IMG/VR virus record: IMGVR_UViG_3300009081_000001
Coordinates: 1 to 64,000 of that record
Strand: one strand, 5' to 3'
Origin: a virus
Length of the DNA: 64,000 bases
In this document: positions 32,535 through 39,771 of the stretch, piece after piece
Layout: each line of letters starts with the position of its first letter
Numbering within the stretch: the first letter of the stretch is position 1
Made by a program: the position numbers and the translations under genes
Notes under the pieces: model-generated
Database searches by the model: none
What the model was told of the DNA's origin: nothing
Seen by the model: the letters and a program-made list of their open reading frames with translations, nothing else

Positions 32535-32807
32535 ATGGAGTTCAATCTGTTCGGCTACAAGGTGACGGTTGTAAGGTTAGACAAGAGCAAGCCGGTGAAT
32601 TGGAGCGAGGACAAGCTACGTAGTCTGGCTCACAAGATTGATTCGCGGATTGGCCGACCCTCTAGAATGATGCGCGTCAAGATACTGCGCACGTATATGC
32701 CAACCAAGGCAGAGCCGGGGAGCGATGAGTCTATTGCCAATCTCAGGGAGGCGATGGCTCTCTGTGAGCGAATGTGGCTTGACGGGGGCTATGGTGACGT
32801 GGCCTAG
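32535..32807 (+). CDS. Small hypothetical protein
   Basis: 90 residues, MEFNLFGYKVTVVRLDKSKP. A beta hairpin is followed by a helical body. Followed by a palindrome (32810). Unrecognised. Confidence 0.65.
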   Translation: MEFNLFGYKVTVVRLDKSKPVNWSEDKLRSLAHKIDSRIGRPSRMMRVKILRTYMPTKAEPGSDESIANLREAMALCERMWLDGGYGDVA

Positions 32808-32809
32808 CC

Positions 32810-32824
32810 ATTTCCGACGGAAAT
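32810..32824. repeat. Palindrome copy 18
   Basis: Intergenic, before the 32841 ribosome site. Confidence 0.95.
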
Positions 32825-32840
32825 AGAAAGGGATGACAAG

Positions 32841-33044
32841 ATGGATAAGAAGCAGTTAGAGAGCCTGGGATGGAAGTTGCGGAGCACGAAGTCTGTGCGT
32901 CTGACGGATAGCAAGTTGGAGATTCGGACGCTCGATGGGAGTACTATCACGATTGAGGCTGTTCACAACTACGTTCAGGAGTACACCGCCCTGGAGATTG
33001 AGGTTGTGGACGACGATAGTGACGAGTGGGTAGAACTCGACTAA
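32841..33044 (+). CDS. Small hypothetical protein
   Basis: 67 residues, ATG behind AAAGGGATGACAAG, directly downstream of a palindrome. Beta-rich with an acidic tail (VVDDDSDEWVELD). Unrecognised. Confidence 0.65.
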   Translation: MDKKQLESLGWKLRSTKSVRLTDSKLEIRTLDGSTITIEAVHNYVQEYTALEIEVVDDDSDEWVELD

Positions 33045-33062
33045 GAGGGGGAGGGTGACAAG

Positions 33063-33224
33063 ATGCGTAGACTGGCTTATAGGGTTGTACTGAATATGGA
33101 GTGGTTCTTTCGCCATCAGTGGATAGAGACTAATATGGATCCTCACTACCGCTATTCTGAGCGAGAGAGGGTGCTGTGGTCTATCTACACCTTTTGGAAA
33201 CGTGCCCGCATTCGACTGGGGTAG
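33063..33224 (+). CDS. Small basic/aromatic protein
   Basis: 53 residues, ATG 33063 behind GGGGGAGGGTGACAAG. Rich in Arg, Trp and Tyr (VLNMEWFFRHQWIE). No motif. Confidence 0.6.
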   Translation: MRRLAYRVVLNMEWFFRHQWIETNMDPHYRYSERERVLWSIYTFWKRARIRLG

Positions 33225-33228
33225 CGGC

Positions 33229-33243
33229 ATTTCCGACGGAAAT
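33229..33243. repeat. Palindrome copy 19
   Basis: Intergenic, before the 33265 gene. Confidence 0.95.
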
Positions 33244-33264
33244 ACACTTTAAGGGAGAGATGAG

Positions 33265-33501
33265 ATGGATGAGCTTGCAATGAGTCTGCATTTCAGTACT
33301 CACTACAATGGGCTGCAGGCCCTCGATAGGATCAATGAGCAGCGGCTTATGTGGCTGGTTGCCGATGAGCTGGATATGGACTGCAACCGCTACTATGATG
33401 GTGGGTGCATGGACTGTCGGAACTATCACAAGTGCAGGGCTGCGTATCTGCACATGATTTCCGACGGAAATACAGAAGGGGAGGACCAACATGGACAGTG
33501 A
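33265..33501 (+). CDS. Small cysteine-containing protein
   Basis: 78 residues. CNRYYDGGCMDCRNYHKC is a four-cysteine cluster. The palindrome at 33457 is read I-S-D-G-N near the C-terminus, and the next gene's ribosome site follows it. Overlaps the next gene by 11 bp. Confidence 0.65.
   Translation: MDELAMSLHFSTHYNGLQALDRINEQRLMWLVADELDMDCNRYYDGGCMDCRNYHKCRAAYLHMISDGNTEGEDQHGQ
33457..33471. repeat. Palindrome copy 20
   Basis: C-terminal part of the 33265 gene; I-S-D-G-N, before the next ribosome site. Confidence 0.95.
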
Positions 33502-33778
33502 TACAATCTTGAACCGTGCTGAGGATGCTATTGCCCGTATGTTGAGGGCAGAGCGACGGGGGGAGCGGCTGGAGGGACTGCTGCGCAAACTAGTAGAAGA
33601 TGAGCGCAATTTTACCACTGGCTATTGGGTTGCCGTGGATTGCTCGTTGACTTACTGCAACTTCTGCCATCAGAGCCACGCTGACAGATATGCAATCGAG
33701 CACACGGCTGACTGCCCGGTGCTACTGGCGCGGGCTGCTATTTCCGACGGAAATGAGGACGGCCATGCTGTGTCCTAA
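33491..33778 (+). CDS. Small zinc-finger-like protein
   Basis: 95 residues. N-terminal helix, then CSLTYCNFCHQSHADRYAIEH with a later Cys, a possible C2H2-type metal site. C-terminal I-S-D-G-N from the palindrome at 33740. Its end overlaps a 33-residue zinc-ribbon gene by 14 bp. Confidence 0.65.
   Translation: MDSDTILNRAEDAIARMLRAERRGERLEGLLRKLVEDERNFTTGYWVAVDCSLTYCNFCHQSHADRYAIEHTADCPVLLARAAISDGNEDGHAVS
33740..33754. repeat. Palindrome copy 21
   Basis: C-terminal part of the 33491 gene; I-S-D-G-N, before the next ribosome site. Confidence 0.95.
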
Positions 33779-33866
33779 CTGTGGTAAGCCTATCCGGTTG
33801 ACGTATCGAGCATTGGGGATCATAAGGCATATCTGCCACCGTTGTGGGTGGCGAGAAGGTTGCTAA
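33765..33866 (+). CDS. 33-residue zinc ribbon
   Basis: MLCPNCGKPIRLTYRALG, then HICHRCGW: two CxxC pairs forming a minimal zinc ribbon. GAGG precedes the ATG, directly behind the palindrome at 33740. Confidence 0.6.
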   Translation: MLCPNCGKPIRLTYRALGIIRHICHRCGWREGC

Positions 33867-33881
33867 GAGGAGGATAGCAGA

Positions 33882-34094
33882 ATGGATAAGATGCGGTGTG
33901 AGGGTTGGAGACGCAAGGGTGGCGCTTTTTCATTCGGGCCTGTGAAGTGGTCACAATGCGAGAATGACGCTATCGTTGTACTCAAGGTCAAACAGGATGA
34001 CAAAGTAGCCGACTTCCCGGCCTGTATCGAGTGCTGGAATGAGGCGAACGAACGCGGTATCAGGGTTCTGGAAGCAAAGCCAATCGTGGAATAG
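33882..34094 (+). CDS. Small hypothetical protein with Cys/His
   Basis: 70 residues, MDKMRCEGWRRKGGAFSFGP, with later CENDA and CIEC. ATG behind GAGGATAGCAG. Possible metal site. Unrecognised. Confidence 0.6.
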   Translation: MDKMRCEGWRRKGGAFSFGPVKWSQCENDAIVVLKVKQDDKVADFPACIECWNEANERGIRVLEAKPIVE

Positions 34095-34137
34095 CAACGT
34101 TGGCTGAAACTGTTGCGGAATAGCCACGTCCCTGTGG

Positions 34138-34143
34138 TATAAT
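34138..34143 (+). promoter_or_regulatory. Extended -10 promoter candidate
   Basis: TGG-TATAAT just ahead of the 34168 gene; no good -35. Two direct repeats GGAATAGC(A/C)ACG precede it, one on each side of a 20-odd-base gap. Confidence 0.4.
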
Positions 34144-34167
34144 AGGCTCGAAAGGAGAGAGCGAACG

Positions 34168-35013
34168 ATGGGAAGGGAAATCAAGCGTGTTCCACTGGAC
34201 TTTGATTGGCCGCTCAACAAGGTGTGGCAGGGTTATCTCAATCCGTTCGCCAAGGCGCGGCACGAGTGTCTAGAGTGTGATGGCACCGGCTACAACCCCG
34301 AGACGAAACAGATTGCCGATGACTGGTACGATCACGATGGGTTTGGCAATCGCTGGATGTACGTCTATGGTACAGCACCGGATGGCACTCCAGCAAAGCG
34401 CCCACCCTGGAAGATCGTCGGTGATTGTCACCGATGGGACAATAAGCTAGAGGCGGGCGAGGTCGAGGCCCTGATGGAGCATGGCCGCCTGTCCGATCTG
34501 ACTTATCCCCTGTGGTATCGCAAAGATGGTGATCAGTGGCTCGTGCTGGATGAGCGTGATCGTGATAAGGGTTGGGTGCCATGTGATCCGCCTACCATGC
34601 CTACTCCTGAACAGGTGAACTACTGGAGCCAACATTCGTTTGGTCACGATGCAATCAACCGCTGGATTTGCATCGAGGCCAGGGCCACGCGCCTGGGTGT
34701 GTGGGGCCAGTGTGAGGTTTGTGATGGAACCGGGGAGCATTGGTCTTCACCCGAAGCCAAGGAGCAGTATGATACCTGGGAGAAGATCGAGCCGCCTGCA
34801 GGTGAGGGTTGGCAAGTGTGGGAGACAGTTAGCGAGGGTTCCCCTGTTTCACCCGTTTTTGATTCACCAGATGCCCTGATTGCTCATTTGGTGACTGACG
34901 GCTATAGCCTGGAAGCAGCGTCAAACTTTGTCAACAGCAGCGGTTGGGCACCAAGCATGATGGCCGTCGATGGTGTGATGTACTCTGACATAGAGGCTTG
35001 TGGTATCGACTAG
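34168..35013 (+). CDS. Hypothetical protein with two DnaJ-like zinc motifs
   Basis: 281 residues. CLECDGTGYNP near residue 36 and CEVCDGTGEHW near 188 are CxxCxGxG repeats like those of DnaJ. A middle part has LTYPLWYRKDGDQW. Protein handling or zinc binding is possible; the family is not recognised. The gene is set off by a candidate promoter and a strong terminator. Confidence 0.6.
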   Translation: MGREIKRVPLDFDWPLNKVWQGYLNPFAKARHECLECDGTGYNPETKQIADDWYDHDGFGNRWMYVYGTAPDGTPAKRPPWKIVGDCHRWDNKLEAGEVEALMEHGRLSDLTYPLWYRKDGDQWLVLDERDRDKGWVPCDPPTMPTPEQVNYWSQHSFGHDAINRWICIEARATRLGVWGQCEVCDGTGEHWSSPEAKEQYDTWEKIEPPAGEGWQVWETVSEGSPVSPVFDSPDALIAHLVTDGYSLEAASNFVNSSGWAPSMMAVDGVMYSDIEACGID

Positions 35014-35018
35014 CATCC

Positions 35019-35033
35019 ATTTCCGTCGGAAAC
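35019..35033. repeat. Palindrome copy 22
   Basis: Intergenic, abutting a terminator. Confidence 0.95.
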
Positions 35034-35035
35034 GT

Positions 35036-35070
35036 AGAGCCCCGGTGAATAGCCGGGGCTCTTTCTATTT
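35036..35070 (+). terminator. Rho-independent terminator
   Basis: AGAGCCCCGG-tgaatag-CCGGGGCTCT followed by TTCTATTT, directly after the palindrome at 35019. Confidence 0.9.
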
Positions 35071-35088
35071 CCCCCTAAAGGAGAGAGC

Positions 35089-35274
35089 ATGTACTACATT
35101 TACAGCAAGGAAGAATCAGAGAGGGAAGGAGAGCCTATGTTTTGGTCTAATCAGTTTGGCTGGACAACGTTCGAGAGTGCCACCGACTTCAAAGAGGAAG
35201 AGGCCAAGCTGTATAGGTTGCCCATCGGTGGTGCGTGGGTATCGTTTCGAGAGGCTATGTACCTGTTCAAGTAA
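35089..35274 (+). CDS. Small hypothetical protein
   Basis: 61 residues behind AAAGGAGAGAGC. Starts MYYIYSKEESEREGEPMFW; aromatic and acidic. Unrecognised. Confidence 0.6.
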   Translation: MYYIYSKEESEREGEPMFWSNQFGWTTFESATDFKEEEAKLYRLPIGGAWVSFREAMYLFK

Positions 35275-35288
35275 GAAGGAGTGAAGCC

Positions 35289-35507
35289 ATGAAGACCTGT
35301 GACTACTGTATGCTACCCGTTGGCGACGATGGCCTTGAGATTGACGGCCAGGTGTACCACCCTCTCTGTCACAAGATGATGGTGGAAGAGGCTTGCTGTT
35401 TCTGCATGTACTACGATGAGACAGGCGAGTGTGCGCCCGATTGTACCCTGCAGGCTTATGCGGAGAAGTATCTTGAAGAGGAGGCCGAAGATGCCATTGC
35501 TGAATGA
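35289..35507 (+). CDS. Zinc-ribbon protein
   Basis: 72 residues from ATG 35289 behind GAAGGAG. MKTCDYCMLPV...CHKMMVEEACCFC contains several CxxC pairs. Acidic C-terminus. Overlaps the next gene by 17 bp. Confidence 0.65.
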   Translation: MKTCDYCMLPVGDDGLEIDGQVYHPLCHKMMVEEACCFCMYYDETGECAPDCTLQAYAEKYLEEEAEDAIAE

Positions 35508-35739
35508 AACGTATGTGGACCAGGACGGCTACTTTTGCCCTAACTGTGGGGAGGATCCTGGCCTTGGCTACGATGATCCCATTGAAGAATCAGCAACAGT
35601 TGTCACACGGAAAGCTGAGTGTCTTCACTGTGGTGCCTCTTGGGTTGAGGTCTACAATCTGATGAGCTATGACAGCCTCACGCTGGCCGATGGAACAGAA
35701 GTACAAACCAAGTTCATGGAGGAGGAAAGCAATGACTAA
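35491..35739 (+). CDS. Zinc-ribbon protein
   Basis: 82 residues from ATG 35491 behind AGGAGG. CPNCGED...CLHCGASW is a two-CxxC ribbon, a pattern shared with neighbours 35732 and 35289; possibly a small expanded family. Overlaps the next gene by 8 bp. Confidence 0.65.
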   Translation: MPLLNETYVDQDGYFCPNCGEDPGLGYDDPIEESATVVTRKAECLHCGASWVEVYNLMSYDSLTLADGTEVQTKFMEEESND

Positions 35740-35944
35740 CTTTCGTGAGATTGATGGACTGGATTGCCCTTACTGTGGCGCTGATCTGATGAACCTGGCT
35801 GATGACCTGATTGGAGAGGAATCGGGTGACTGCTCTAGCCGGGAGGAATGCCCTGGCTGTGGGGTACAGGTTGATATTGACGTGGAAGTAATCTACAAGA
35901 TCAAAGTCTCTGTAGAGATAAAGGAGGAAGACTATGGATCCTAA
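35732..35944 (+). CDS. Zinc-ribbon protein
   Basis: 70 residues from ATG 35732 behind GGAGGAAAGCA. CPYCGADL...CPGCGVQ. Overlaps the following gene by 11 bp. Probably binds one zinc ion. Confidence 0.65.
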   Translation: MTNFREIDGLDCPYCGADLMNLADDLIGEESGDCSSREECPGCGVQVDIDVEVIYKIKVSVEIKEEDYGS

Positions 35945-36134
35945 GTTTATCCTTATCAAGCTGCCTACCAACATGAGTAGGGCAGAGCTGGAAGAGGAAG
36001 TGGCCCGGTTCATGGGCCACTTTTACTTTCCCGATGCGGAACAGCCCCTTGTGCTCACCGACGAGCATTTCATTGAGGTATGGCACATGGATAGCATGTT
36101 TGGTCCCGGTGCCCATCCCCTGGTGAGCGCGTAG
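35934..36134 (+). CDS. Small hypothetical protein
   Basis: 66 residues, MDPKFILIKLPTNMSRAELE: a beta strand followed by an acidic helix. Last gene of this block before the palindrome at 36136 and a GC-rich hairpin (GAGGGCCGGGA...TCCCGGCCCTC, 36155-36187). Confidence 0.6.
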   Translation: MDPKFILIKLPTNMSRAELEEEVARFMGHFYFPDAEQPLVLTDEHFIEVWHMDSMFGPGAHPLVSA

Positions 36135-36135
36135 T

Positions 36136-36150
36136 ATTTCCGTCGGAAAT
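36136..36150. repeat. Palindrome copy 23
   Basis: Intergenic, before a GC-rich hairpin. Confidence 0.95.
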
Positions 36151-36154
36151 GCGT

Positions 36155-36187
36155 GAGGGCCGGGACTCCTGGCAAATCCCGGCCCTC
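36155..36187. terminator. GC-rich hairpin, possible bidirectional terminator
   Basis: An 11-bp inverted repeat after the palindrome at 36136. Neither side has a good T tract, so its efficiency is doubtful. Confidence 0.45.
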
Positions 36188-36212
36188 TAGAGAAAGGAGG
36201 ATGGACACCTAG

Positions 36213-36241
36213 AGTATATCACTCCACCGTTCAGAAGTCAA
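36213..36241 (-). promoter_or_regulatory. Leftward promoter with operator
   Basis: TTGACT, 17-bp spacer containing TCTGAAC, TATACT on the minus strand. It points at the 3' end of the 35934 gene, so its transcript would be antisense to it. Confidence 0.65.
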
Positions 36242-36254
36242 GTACACGGTTCAT

Positions 36255-36343
36255 ATAAATGGAAAGGGCCGGTATCACTTCCCTCGCAAGAATAAGAAGC
36301 ACCGGCCCTCTCCTATTCAGTTGTAGAACATACGCTCACCAGT
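36255..36343 (-). ncRNA. Candidate leftward small RNA with terminator
   Basis: A transcript starting about 36343 from the promoter at 36350-36378 would run about 90 nt and end at the hairpin AGGGCCGGT...ACCGGCCCT followed on the minus strand by TTCCATTTATAT. No reading frame of note. This region on the plus strand has only a 22-codon frame. Confidence 0.5.
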
Positions 36344-36349
36344 GCTGCT

Positions 36350-36378
36350 AGTATAGCAGACTACAATTCAGAAGTCAA
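36350..36378 (-). promoter_or_regulatory. Leftward promoter of the small RNA
   Basis: TTGACT, 17-bp spacer starting TCTGAAT, TATACT. Near copy of the promoter at 36213 in the same orientation. Confidence 0.65.
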
Positions 36379-36388
36379 GGAGAGAGAT

Positions 36389-36748
36389 ATGAACTATCAG
36401 AAAACAACCATCGTTGGCAACCTGGGTGCAAAGCCCGAGCTGCGCTACACGACAGAGGGTAAACCCGTCTGCAAGTTCTCCGTTGCCGTCAACCAGAAGT
36501 CCGGCGAGCAGAAGTTTACCACTTGGTATAAGGTGGTGACGTGGAACGGCTTGGCCGAAGACTGTGCCAAGTACCTTGAGAAAGGCCAGAACGTCCTTGT
36601 CGAAGGCCGCGTACAGGTTGAAGTATGGGCAGATAAGGTGTCCCAAGAGCCAAGGGGGAGCCTGGTTCTTACGAGCAACAATGTCGAGTTTGGTGAGAAG
36701 TCGAAGGGTGGTGTGGCAGGAACAGAGCCAGAAGAGATGCCTTTCTAG
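36389..36748 (+). CDS. ssb: Single-stranded DNA-binding protein
   Basis: 119 residues. MNYQKTTIVGNLGAKPELRY and GKPVCKFSVAVNQ, TWYKVVTWNGLAEDC, KGQNVLVEGRVQVEVW form a single OB fold as in bacterial SSB. The short acidic tail ends EEMPF, resembling the DIPF tail that recruits replication and repair proteins. ATG behind AAGGAGAGAGAT. Confidence 0.9.
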   Translation: MNYQKTTIVGNLGAKPELRYTTEGKPVCKFSVAVNQKSGEQKFTTWYKVVTWNGLAEDCAKYLEKGQNVLVEGRVQVEVWADKVSQEPRGSLVLTSNNVEFGEKSKGGVAGTEPEEMPF

Positions 36749-36978
36749 TGGTCGATGGGAACCGGGATGGGAACAGCCAACACCTGTTTGATCTCATCTA
36801 CCAGGGTGGGATCAGAGACAAACAGCGGGCTCTTTCCATCCCAAGCCATCAGCCCCGCAAAGCACCGTTGCAGCAGAGAAAGGGGGTCTGTCCGTCGATG
36901 CTGCAACATATCCAGAATGTAACGTGCTGTGCGGGGGCTATCGCACAATGCCGACAATGCGATAATACAGTCTTCCAT
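36745..36978 (-). CDS. Small hypothetical protein (leftward)
   Basis: 77 residues from ATG 36978 behind GGAGATTGC. Helical (MEDCIIALSALCDSPRTARY). It has its own promoter (37009-37037) and ends convergent with ssb, overlapping its stop by 4 bp. It lies beside the repressor and could be a switch accessory. Confidence 0.55.
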   Translation of the reverse strand: MEDCIIALSALCDSPRTARYILDMLQHRRTDPLSLLQRCFAGLMAWDGKSPLFVSDPTLVDEIKQVLAVPIPVPIDH

Positions 36979-37008
36979 GCAATCTCCACTACGAGTAAGA
37001 TGGATGAC

Positions 37009-37037
37009 ATTATACCACACAACCTTATGACATGCAA
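37009..37037 (-). promoter_or_regulatory. Leftward sigma-70 promoter
   Basis: TTGCAT, 17-bp spacer, TATAAT on the minus strand, preceding the 36745-36978 gene. No TGAAC half-site in the spacer, unlike most others. Confidence 0.75.
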
Positions 37038-37053
37038 GTCAGAACAAATGTGC

Positions 37054-37446
37054 CTACGCCTCAATCTCCTCTTCAACCGTGATCTCGCTCACGAACGCGG
37101 TAAGGGAGCGGATAGCCATAAGGTACTGCTTGCGAGCAGCCGGTGTCATCTTCGCTAGTATCCGTTCTGCCTCATTCAGCGTGGCAATAGTGGCGGGGTC
37201 TGCGTTTCTCACATCAACGTGGGGAGGCAGCAGACCGGCCAACTGGTAGACGTAGAAGACAGAGACTTCAAAGAAGTCGGCTATCCTCTGTAACGTCTCA
37301 TGCTGCGGAACGTGGCCCTTGGTCATAATGTATGACACATTGGCCTTGGGTATGTTAGCCTCTTTGCTGAACTCTGCTTGGGACATTTCGCGGCGGTCCA
37401 ACTGCTGCGAAATCCACTCTGACAGTGGTGTGCTGTACGTCGCCAT
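37054..37446 (-). CDS. XRE-family repressor (immunity repressor candidate)
   Basis: 130 residues from ATG 37446 (MATYSTPLSEW). Helix-turn-helix: MSQAEFSKEANIPKANVSYI at about 20-39, with HETLQRIADFFEVSVFYVY following, the Cro/C1 pattern. The C-terminal helical part ends in an acidic tail. No LexA-type Ser/Lys protease domain, so induction would not be by RecA self-cleavage. Its promoter diverges from a rightward one with TGAAC operators between. It is the best candidate for the protein recognising TGAAC sites genome-wide. Confidence 0.8.
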   Translation of the reverse strand: MATYSTPLSEWISQQLDRREMSQAEFSKEANIPKANVSYIMTKGHVPQHETLQRIADFFEVSVFYVYQLAGLLPPHVDVRNADPATIATLNEAERILAKMTPAARKQYLMAIRSLTAFVSEITVEEEIEA

Positions 37447-37478
37447 TCTCTCTTTCCCCCGGTCATTCGATTGCTCAC

Positions 37479-37507
37479 AGTATATCACGTCAGTGTACAA
37501 ATGTCAA
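37479..37507 (-). promoter_or_regulatory. Repressor promoter
   Basis: TTGACA, 17-bp spacer, TATACT on the minus strand, ahead of the XRE repressor. Its -35 box is 12 bases from the divergent -35 box. Confidence 0.85.
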
Positions 37508-37518
37508 GAAACTGGGTA

Positions 37519-37547
37519 TTGACATCTGAACGATTGTATGGTAAACT
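37519..37547 (+). promoter_or_regulatory. Early rightward promoter with operators
   Basis: TTGACA, 17-bp spacer with TCTGAAC, TAAACT, followed by GTTCAG and TCTGAAC in inverted arrangement (37550-37567). This is the densest operator cluster in the window. Confidence 0.8.
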
Positions 37548-37587
37548 AGCGTTCAGTGGTCTGAACGCGGAAAGGTGGTTCAGAACC

Positions 37588-37728
37588 ATGAGTAAGAGAC
37601 TCTATGCTGATGTGGATGAGGCCCTACACAGGGCGGTGAAGTCCAAGGCTGCAAGTGAGGGCAAGACAATCTCCGAAGTGGTGGAACAGAAGATGCGTGA
37701 GTATCTACAAGAGAAGAAGGAGAGCTAG
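37588..37728 (+). CDS. Ribbon-helix-helix (CopG/Arc-like) regulator
   Basis: 46 residues from ATG 37588. MSKRLYADVDEALHRAVKSK fits a short beta strand then helix A; GKTISEVVEQKMREYL is helix B. First gene from the promoter divergent to the repressor, in the position of cro or an anti-repressor. Such proteins bind operators as dimers. Confidence 0.7.
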   Translation: MSKRLYADVDEALHRAVKSKAASEGKTISEVVEQKMREYLQEKKES

Positions 37729-37729
37729 G

Positions 37730-38062
37730 ATGAAGACTCACAAGACAAACCCGCGTCTAGAGATTTGGTCAAAGGGAGGTTGGTTCAGCACCGTAGACAG
37801 GCAAATGGAGCAGGCCATGCTCGACCTGAAAGAGCTAGAACGGCACCTAAACGAACATGCAATGCTCGTAGGTTTCGAGTCACAGGTGCAGTGCGACTAT
37901 GAGTACGAGTGTGAGATTTGTGGCTACACACATACTGAGAGGGAGCGCATTCGCAAGTGTGCCTGCGGTGCCGATGTTTGCAACAACTGCGGGTATCTCT
38001 CCGAGGATGATACCCAGTGGCTTTGCGAGAAGTGCTTTAAGGCTCAGTACAAGGAGGACTAA
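37730..38062 (+). CDS. Zinc-binding protein
   Basis: 110 residues. A helical N-terminus, then CEICGYTHTERERIRKCACG, CNNCGYL and CEKCF: up to four CxxC-type pairs, probably two zinc ions. ATG behind AAGGAGAGCTAGG. Nucleic-acid binding possible. Confidence 0.65.
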   Translation: MKTHKTNPRLEIWSKGGWFSTVDRQMEQAMLDLKELERHLNEHAMLVGFESQVQCDYEYECEICGYTHTERERIRKCACGADVCNNCGYLSEDDTQWLCEKCFKAQYKED

Positions 38063-38064
38063 GC

Positions 38065-39705
38065 ATGGACAAGGCAACACTGTACGCCCTGGATAACAAC
38101 TGGACCATCGATATGCTGAACGCCATGAACGGCGACCTGTTTGCCAGCCTGGGTATCAACCCCTGGTATCCAGAAGACTGGGCAGAGAACCCGGTCAACC
38201 ATATCCTCAAGAATGACAACCTTTGGGAGCGCCTGTCTAGTATGGAGGGTGTGTCTGGTGTGTCCCTGGTTCGTGCCCAAGTCATCTGCCAGCAGCTTAT
38301 GTGGAACTTTGGGCGGTTCGGTAAGGGACCAGAAGGGGATGGACTGCCCAAGACGCTGCGCAAGCTGTGGTATGCGGGGCACAAGGAAGCCCTGCAGTAC
38401 ATTAGCAAGCTGCTTGACGTGTGGCGGAACAAAGAGAGCGGGCAGATGAATGACGTGAGTGCCAATGCCTGCATGTCCACCGTCTACGGTGAGTTTGTGG
38501 ATACCCGCCTTGTCACCTACCTGGATATGTTCGTCAAGGATGGGAGCCGCCAGTTTGAAGTGTTCTCCGTCTACAACCGCTTGCCCAACCCTCTCTCTAA
38601 TATCGTCTTCTGCATCGAGAAGGATGCGGCCTATGAGGACTGCGTGAGGATTGCCAAGGCGTTAGGGGCAGCTTGTGCCCTCTCCGGTGGTGGTAAGATG
38701 GGCAAGGCTGGCACCGAGAACATGGTACGCCAAGCCCTATCCAGTTGGTACAAGACCGAGACGCCCGGTGATCTGGTTACGGAAGAGAATCCCTGCTATG
38801 TCCTGGTGATCAGCGATTGGGACTATGATGGGGAGAGCGTTATTGCCCCTACCTTTGTCGAGCAGATGCGCCGGTACATTCCCGACGACAAGATGAACTG
38901 GTGCCGCGTCGGTATCAAGCCTGAACAGGTAGAAAGACTAGGCCACGACCTGTTGAGCAAGGCATATCAGGTGAAGTACCACGTCAACAGCGCCTATACC
39001 CGGTGGTGCCAGGCCAACGCCATCTTTGACATCAGCGGCGAGGCATACCAGGGAGAAGAGGAGTTTGACCGGGTTGTGGACCAGGCCAAGTATCTCTCCC
39101 CTACACTGGGCTATGCTCTACGGGACAACGGCCATGTGCTCAAGCACGATACCCTCAAGACCATCTTTGAGCTGTGCCCGCCCCTTGGCTATGAGCTGGA
39201 TGCCCTCAAGCGTGTTGAGTACGCCGAGCTGATTGTTGAGGGCTTGCTGACCATGATTTCCTGGGATGACCTGATTGATGCCCTCTCTCGCAAGGCATGG
39301 AGCAATCCAAGCGAAGTGACCGAGAGCTTGGTTCAGGCCGTGCTTGCAGACAACGAGGACTATCAATCCCTGGACCAGCACATTACCGAGCTACGGGCAC
39401 AGTTTGAGGCGCTGATTGCAGACCTGGAAGGGAAGAAGGGAGACTTTGAGAGCACAGTACGCGCCGAGATCGAGCCCCTGGTGAATATCTGGAAGGACGA
39501 TGAGCGCATTGCAGAGAAGGATCCGGTGCCCTCACAAGACGCTATGGCTGCTCATCTACGCCAAGTGAGCGCCTGGGACCACTGGCAACCATTCAATCAC
39601 TGGGACCGCAACGGTGCCCACGGTGAAGTGGTCGAAGATGAAGAGGAAGAGACGCTAACCGACCTGCGAAACCGGCCTCTCTACTTTGACCGGGTGACGT
39701 TCTAG
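38065..39705 (+). CDS. TOPRIM-domain protein (Spo11/Topo VI-A-like?)
   Basis: 546 residues. A TOPRIM-type region covers about 178-270: VFCIEKDAAY (Glu 185), ALSGGGKMGKAGTENMVRQA and VLVISDWDYDGESVIAPTFV (DxDxxG, Asp 251/253). This order matches the A subunit of topoisomerase VI and Spo11 better than primases. A preceding segment (VSLVRAQVICQQLMW, about 67-81) sits where the winged helix carries the catalytic Tyr, but no Tyr is seen there, so strand cleavage is unsupported. A long helical C-terminus follows (coiled coil about 405-440). Possibly DNA metabolism. Confidence 0.6.
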   Translation: MDKATLYALDNNWTIDMLNAMNGDLFASLGINPWYPEDWAENPVNHILKNDNLWERLSSMEGVSGVSLVRAQVICQQLMWNFGRFGKGPEGDGLPKTLRKLWYAGHKEALQYISKLLDVWRNKESGQMNDVSANACMSTVYGEFVDTRLVTYLDMFVKDGSRQFEVFSVYNRLPNPLSNIVFCIEKDAAYEDCVRIAKALGAACALSGGGKMGKAGTENMVRQALSSWYKTETPGDLVTEENPCYVLVISDWDYDGESVIAPTFVEQMRRYIPDDKMNWCRVGIKPEQVERLGHDLLSKAYQVKYHVNSAYTRWCQANAIFDISGEAYQGEEEFDRVVDQAKYLSPTLGYALRDNGHVLKHDTLKTIFELCPPLGYELDALKRVEYAELIVEGLLTMISWDDLIDALSRKAWSNPSEVTESLVQAVLADNEDYQSLDQHITELRAQFEALIADLEGKKGDFESTVRAEIEPLVNIWKDDERIAEKDPVPSQDAMAAHLRQVSAWDHWQPFNHWDRNGAHGEVVEDEEEETLTDLRNRPLYFDRVTF

Positions 39706-39709
39706 GTAA

Positions 39710-39740
39710 GTGGGGGAGAGTGCCCCTGACTCTCCCCCAC
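39710..39740 (+). terminator. 12-bp hairpin, probable terminator
   Basis: GTGGGGGAGAGT...ACTCTCCCCCAC immediately followed by the palindrome at 39741 (ATTT provides a short T run). Confidence 0.6.
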
Positions 39741-39755
39741 ATTTCCGACGGAAAT
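39741..39755. repeat. Palindrome copy 24
   Basis: Intergenic, between a hairpin and the ribosome site of 39772. Confidence 0.95.
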
Positions 39756-39771
39756 AGGAGGGAGGGACAGA

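Noticed and set aside
36201-36212. Three-codon frame ATG GAC ACC TAG behind AAAGGAGG
   Set aside because: A ribosome site with an immediate stop could be a decoy, but it is within antisense promoter sequence and too short to support.
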